DNA of 10,077 bases. Source: an uncultured Coriobacteriaceae bacterium. Lineage in GTDB: Bacteria > Actinomycetota > Coriobacteriia > Coriobacteriales > Atopobiaceae. The stretch is from the NCBI GenBank assembly GCA_900551595.1, contig URWR01000046.1:1-10077 (forward strand). Direction: 5' to 3'. The notes under the pieces are model-generated. The model was not told the DNA's origin and did no database searches. It saw nothing but the letters and a program-made list of their open reading frames with translations. The translations under genes and the position numbers were made by a program. Shown in pieces: positions 7,093-10,077 of the stretch (position 1 is the first letter of the stretch; the number at the start of each line of letters is the position of its first letter).

Positions 7093-7111
7093 TGCAGGCT
7101 TCAGGCCTGTA
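7093..7111 (+). promoter_or_regulatory. Small hairpin in the leader of the fusion gene
   Basis: TGCAGGC (7093-7099) pairs with GCCTGTA (7105-7111), giving seven pairs including one G-U and a five-base loop TTCAG. It lies 24 bases before ATG 7136 and just upstream of the ribosome site. A role in translation is possible but not shown; such small hairpins also occur by chance. Confidence 0.3.
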
Positions 7112-7125
7112 GTTGCGGTCCAACA

Positions 7126-7133
7126 GGGAGGGG
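7126..7133 (+). promoter_or_regulatory. Ribosome binding site deciding the start of the fusion gene
   Basis: GGGAGGGG lies 2 bases before ATG 7136; counting from its GGGAG core the spacing is about 5. The upstream in-frame ATG 7058 has no purine-rich site before it. This supports 7136 as the start and rules against the 26 extra residues. Confidence 0.65.
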
Positions 7134-7135
7134 AC

Positions 7136-9007
7136 ATGACCGATTGCAACGAACAGGGCAGTTCTGCCACGTTTCGTGAGCATATGATTCCAGCGTCTGA
7201 TATTGATACAAGCATTTGGATGGGATTTGGCGGCACGAGCTCGTCTCGTGGCAACACTGTCTTTCCGTATCGGAAAAGCGGAGCAGCTCATAGAACATCC
7301 AGCACTTCGCTCGATATTGCTGATGAGCAAGAGGTAGCACTCGATAGATCCTCTGGCAGGCCTTTGCATGAACAGCTTGCAGAGGTGCTGCAAGAGAGGA
7401 TTCGTTCCCATATGTGGGAAGCGGGTATGCGCATCCCTTCTGAGCATGAGCTCTCTCAACGCTTTGGTTTGGCACGCGGTACCGTTAGGCGCGCGATAAG
7501 CATACTGGTAGATGAGGGAATGCTGGTGCAAGAGCGCGGTAAAGGCACCTTTGTGTCTGATCCCGGCATATGGCATACCTCGGGACGTCGGCTGCTCTCA
7601 TTTGCAGCATCCTTGCATGAACAGGGCAAAGAGTTTGTCACCCATGTTTTGGACGAAAGAGTGTTGCCTGCCTCAGAGGCTGTAGCGCGCGAGTTGGACA
7701 TAGCGCCAGGCTCACCTGCGCTCTTTTTACGGCGTGTGCGCGATGTGGGCGGGGAAAGTGTTGTATGCCAGGAGAGCTGGCTCAGCATGGACGCATGTCC
7801 CGATATTGAGAATGCCGATTTCCTCCATGAGTCGGCCTTTGATGCTGTTGAGCGGTGTTCAGGAAAGCATATTGCCGATTCGTGTATGCGCTACACTGCG
7901 CGGGCGGCAGGCAAAGAGCATGCTGCATATTTGCGATGCGATGCACATGACCCCATGCTCGTACTCGAGCAGCTCATTAGTCTCGAAGATGGAACACCTA
8001 TAGAGTGGAGCCTTACGTGGTTGCGCGATAACCTCTCTATTCTGGGAAGTTCTGTGCAGGATTGCAGACTTGGAGCAGCGCTTGTTTCCACGGACGTGAC
8101 TATCAATCATCAAGATATTCCTGAGTCGAAATCAGGGCGTTTGTCTCGTCGTGAATTGGAATTGCGCGCGTTAGATATTCGCAGTAAGGCCGTTGGATTC
8201 GCGTTGGACGATCCAGCGCATCCGTACCACCTCGGCGGGAGTCTTTCTGCAGCAGAGATTTTTGCGGTACTGCTCAACGAAGTGATGCATACCGGCAAAG
8301 ATGGCACTCCTTGGGATAATCGCGACCGACTGGTACTTTCAAAAGCGCATGCAGCGCTGGCTTTGTATCCAGCCCTTGAGCAAGCGGGATATGTTTCGGA
8401 AGAAGATATGTCTCGAGGTTTATATGGATCTGAGGCAGTGTTGTTCAAGCATCCACGGCGTGATCTCTGCCGGGGCATAGAGCTTTCTGGTGGAAGTCTT
8501 GGTTTAGGACCAGCTCATGCCTGTGGTCTTGTCATGGCAAATCGTCGTTTCGGTCGTACCGGCCGTGTTTTCTGTATCCTGGGCGACGGTGAGTGCAATG
8601 AAGGCTCGGTTTGGGAGTCTGTGGCATTTGCAGGGCACAATCGCTTGGGTGAGCTTACCTTCATTGTGGATGTAAACGGACTGCAGCTTGATGGTCCAAC
8701 AGCGGACATTTTGGGACCTACCCCTGATGGCACTTCCTCGCTTGCAAAAACATTTGCCTCATTTGGATGGGATGTTGTTGAGGTGGATGGGCATGATGTA
8801 ATTGCTCTGCGTGACGCTCTTATCCCAACACCTTTCTCTCCCGCCCATACGGCACCACGTGTTGTGTTGGCTCATACCGTTAAGGGCAAAGGCTTGTCAT
8901 TTATGGAAGACCGCGTGGAATGGCACGACAACCTCATGACTGAGGAAGAGCGTATGCGTGTTGCCATGGAGTTTGATGCACGTAAGGAGGCGATTCTCCA
9001 TGAGTAA
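7136..9007 (+). CDS. Fusion: GntR/HutC-type regulator (wHTH + UTRA) joined to transketolase N-terminal subunit
   Basis: A 623-residue protein with two halves in one uninterrupted frame. Residues 1-70 are a polar extension of no recognised family. Residues 72-142 form a GntR winged helix: RPLHEQLAEVLQERI, then MRIPSEHELSQRFGLARGTV with the recognition helix, ending RGKGTFVSDP. About 150-300 is a HutC-type UTRA effector domain (LLSFAASLHEQGKEF; ...EWSLTWLRDN). About 339-623 is the thiamine-diphosphate-binding transketolase subunit. It has HLGGSLSAAEIF (His365), SKAHAAL (His405; family usually SKGH), KHP (His439), GSLGLG, the diphosphate/Mg motif GDGE starting at 483 with its partner Asn514 (VNGLQLDG), and KGKGLSFMEDRVEWH (His597). 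The cofactor and catalytic-type residues look intact, so both an enzyme and a DNA-binding role are possible. Transketolase moves two-carbon ketol units between sugar phosphates; UTRA domains often sense sugar phosphates, amino acids or other small metabolites. It overlaps the next gene by 8 bp. Domain calls are secure; coupling of the two functions is inferred. Confidence 0.92.
   Translation: MTDCNEQGSSATFREHMIPASDIDTSIWMGFGGTSSSRGNTVFPYRKSGAAHRTSSTSLDIADEQEVALDRSSGRPLHEQLAEVLQERIRSHMWEAGMRIPSEHELSQRFGLARGTVRRAISILVDEGMLVQERGKGTFVSDPGIWHTSGRRLLSFAASLHEQGKEFVTHVLDERVLPASEAVARELDIAPGSPALFLRRVRDVGGESVVCQESWLSMDACPDIENADFLHESAFDAVERCSGKHIADSCMRYTARAAGKEHAAYLRCDAHDPMLVLEQLISLEDGTPIEWSLTWLRDNLSILGSSVQDCRLGAALVSTDVTINHQDIPESKSGRLSRRELELRALDIRSKAVGFALDDPAHPYHLGGSLSAAEIFAVLLNEVMHTGKDGTPWDNRDRLVLSKAHAALALYPALEQAGYVSEEDMSRGLYGSEAVLFKHPRRDLCRGIELSGGSLGLGPAHACGLVMANRRFGRTGRVFCILGDGECNEGSVWESVAFAGHNRLGELTFIVDVNGLQLDGPTADILGPTPDGTSSLAKTFASFGWDVVEVDGHDVIALRDALIPTPFSPAHTAPRVVLAHTVKGKGLSFMEDRVEWHDNLMTEEERMRVAMEFDARKEAILHE
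8984..8990 (+). promoter_or_regulatory. Ribosome binding site of the transketolase C-subunit gene
   Basis: AAGGAGG, a near-perfect Shine-Dalgarno sequence, lies 9 bases before ATG 9000 and inside the end of the fusion gene. It fixes the start at 9000 rather than the upstream in-frame ATG 8958, and indicates translational coupling of the two subunits. Confidence 0.8.
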
Positions 9008-10049
9008 GCACAATGAGGCGCTCCTTTGTTCGGGTGCAACATGTGATGCTGAGCTTGCACAGCGTTTGGCGCGTATGGATCCCAAAGAGGTGTTTGGCGC
9101 TGCAATGTCATACCTCGCAGATCATGATGAGCTCTTGAGTATTGTTGTCTCAGACTATGGACGCAGATTATCGCTGGACCCCGTGAGGCAAGCACACCCT
9201 GAGATGGTCGTTCAGTGTGGTATTGCTGAGCAGAGCCAGGTGGGGATGGGCGCTGCTATGGCGCTGGAGGGACTTCATGTAATTGCTCCAGCATACGCGT
9301 GCTTTCTCGCTGCTCGAGCAATGGACCAGGTACGTGTAGCGATGGGAATCATGAAGGCTCCCTTAGTGCTTGTTGGTCTGGGGCCGGGATACGCATCGGG
9401 TATTTTAGGTGCAAGCCATATGGCGCTTGATGATGTGGCGTGTATGCGAGCTGTTCCAGATGTTGATGTGGTTTGTCCGGCTGATAATGCCGAGCTTTGG
9501 TGCTGTCTGATTGATCTTGGTCTGCATCCACGTCCTTGTTACATACGTATGCCTACAGCGCACGCAGGAGCGCTTATACAGCCATCATGTGACGGTCTTG
9601 TGCGCGGCAAAGCACACGAGCTGCACGTAGGGGCGACGTCGAACAGCATGCCTGCTCAGGACAGCCCTCAAGGTGTTGCCATTCTTGCTACCGGAAGTAT
9701 TGCACTTGAAGCGTTGGCTGCAGCTGAGGAGCTGCAGGCGCGAGGTGTGTCCTGTAGAGTGATAGAAGTCCCATGGGTTGTTCCTTTTGATGAAGCAATA
9801 GTTCAGACACTTGCCGGATCGCGTTTAGTCGTAACGGTTGAAGAACATCGCAGTGTCGGTGGTTTGGGCAGTGTTGTTGCAGAGCATCTCGTGAGGGCTA
9901 CAAAAGCCGATAGCGCAATTCCTCGGCTGCTTTCTCTGGGTGCTCCTGACGATATTTTTGAAGCCGACGATAGGGATTGTTTGCTTGCGCGTGCAGGTCT
10001 TACGGCTGAAGGGATTGCTGGAGCAATTCAGACGGCTTTAGACTCATAA
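9000..10049 (+). CDS. Transketolase C-terminal subunit (pyrimidine-binding and C-terminal domains)
   Basis: A 349-residue partner of the preceding protein. In split transketolases this subunit supplies the pyrimidine-binding (PP-type) domain and the C-terminal domain, so the active site forms between the two chains. Visible features: VVSDYGRRLSLDPVRQAHP; CGIAEQ with Glu77, the glutamate that activates the thiamine aminopyrimidine ring; APAYACFLAARAMDQVR; GASHMALDD with His140, corresponding to the substrate-binding histidine; and PADNAELW and YIRMP. The C-terminal domain begins at GVAILATGSIALEAL and includes VVTVEEHRSVGGLGSVVAEHL. It is somewhat longer than the usual ~310 residues because of a linker around 200-220. 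The start ATG 9000 overlaps the fusion's stop codon and has AAGGAGG upstream. No terminator is visible in the 28 bases that remain, so the operon may continue beyond the window. Confidence 0.95.
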   Translation: MSKHNEALLCSGATCDAELAQRLARMDPKEVFGAAMSYLADHDELLSIVVSDYGRRLSLDPVRQAHPEMVVQCGIAEQSQVGMGAAMALEGLHVIAPAYACFLAARAMDQVRVAMGIMKAPLVLVGLGPGYASGILGASHMALDDVACMRAVPDVDVVCPADNAELWCCLIDLGLHPRPCYIRMPTAHAGALIQPSCDGLVRGKAHELHVGATSNSMPAQDSPQGVAILATGSIALEALAAAEELQARGVSCRVIEVPWVVPFDEAIVQTLAGSRLVVTVEEHRSVGGLGSVVAEHLVRATKADSAIPRLLSLGAPDDIFEADDRDCLLARAGLTAEGIAGAIQTALDS

Positions 10050-10077
10050 CGAAAAGAAAAAACGGGTCGAGTACAAA

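Noticed and set aside
7058..7135. Upstream ATG as start of the fusion protein
   Set aside because: No ribosome site precedes ATG 7058, while GGGAGGGG precedes ATG 7136.
6915..7135. Riboswitch, such as a thiamine diphosphate element, upstream of the transketolase genes
   Set aside because: I found no CTGAGA-type conserved core or multi-stem layout; only small palindromes and one short hairpin are present.
1..10077. CRISPR array, insertion sequence, phage or defence genes
   Set aside because: No spaced repeats, transposase, integrase or nuclease gene is visible; every large frame is explained by the listed genes.

Overview
This window looks like a chromosomal segment of a Gram-positive bacterium. 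It is most likely an actinobacterium, and the roughly 50% G+C with gene order mfd - mazG - FtsB/DivIC-type gene - ppx suggests Coriobacteriia. That placement is inferred from gene order and base composition, not from a search. All protein genes and the single tRNA lie on the + strand.

Bases 1-4966 hold a tight housekeeping cluster. The 5'-truncated mfd (transcription-repair coupling factor) enters from the left edge. It is followed 11 bp later by a Gfo/Idh/MocA-family oxidoreductase, and 10 bp after that by mazG, a two-domain NTP pyrophosphohydrolase. A 126-bp spacer holds a candidate extended -10 promoter and a strong 11-bp-stem hairpin. Then come an FtsB/DivIC-type divisome protein (5093-5653) and, 10 bp on, an exopolyphosphatase Ppx/GppA family gene (5664-6743). 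In mycobacteria the comparable cluster runs mfd, mazG, lpqU, eno, ftsB, DUF501, ppx. Here lpqU, eno and the DUF501 gene are absent and an oxidoreductase has been inserted.

A tRNA-Leu(UAA) with encoded CCA (6829-6914) separates this cluster from the most unusual part of the window. After a 221-bp region rich in palindromes and short direct repeats comes a 623-residue fusion protein (7136-9007). Its N-terminal half is a GntR/HutC-type repressor (winged helix plus UTRA ligand-binding domain). Its C-terminal half is the thiamine-diphosphate-binding N-terminal subunit of a split transketolase. The next gene (9000-10049), translationally coupled by an 8-bp overlap, is the partner C-terminal transketolase subunit. 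One polypeptide therefore appears to join a sugar-responsive DNA-binding module to half of a pentose-phosphate-pathway enzyme. The palindromes upstream are a plausible autoregulatory operator. This regulator-enzyme fusion is the leading candidate for an undescribed system. The last 28 bases hold only an A-rich stretch, with no visible terminator.
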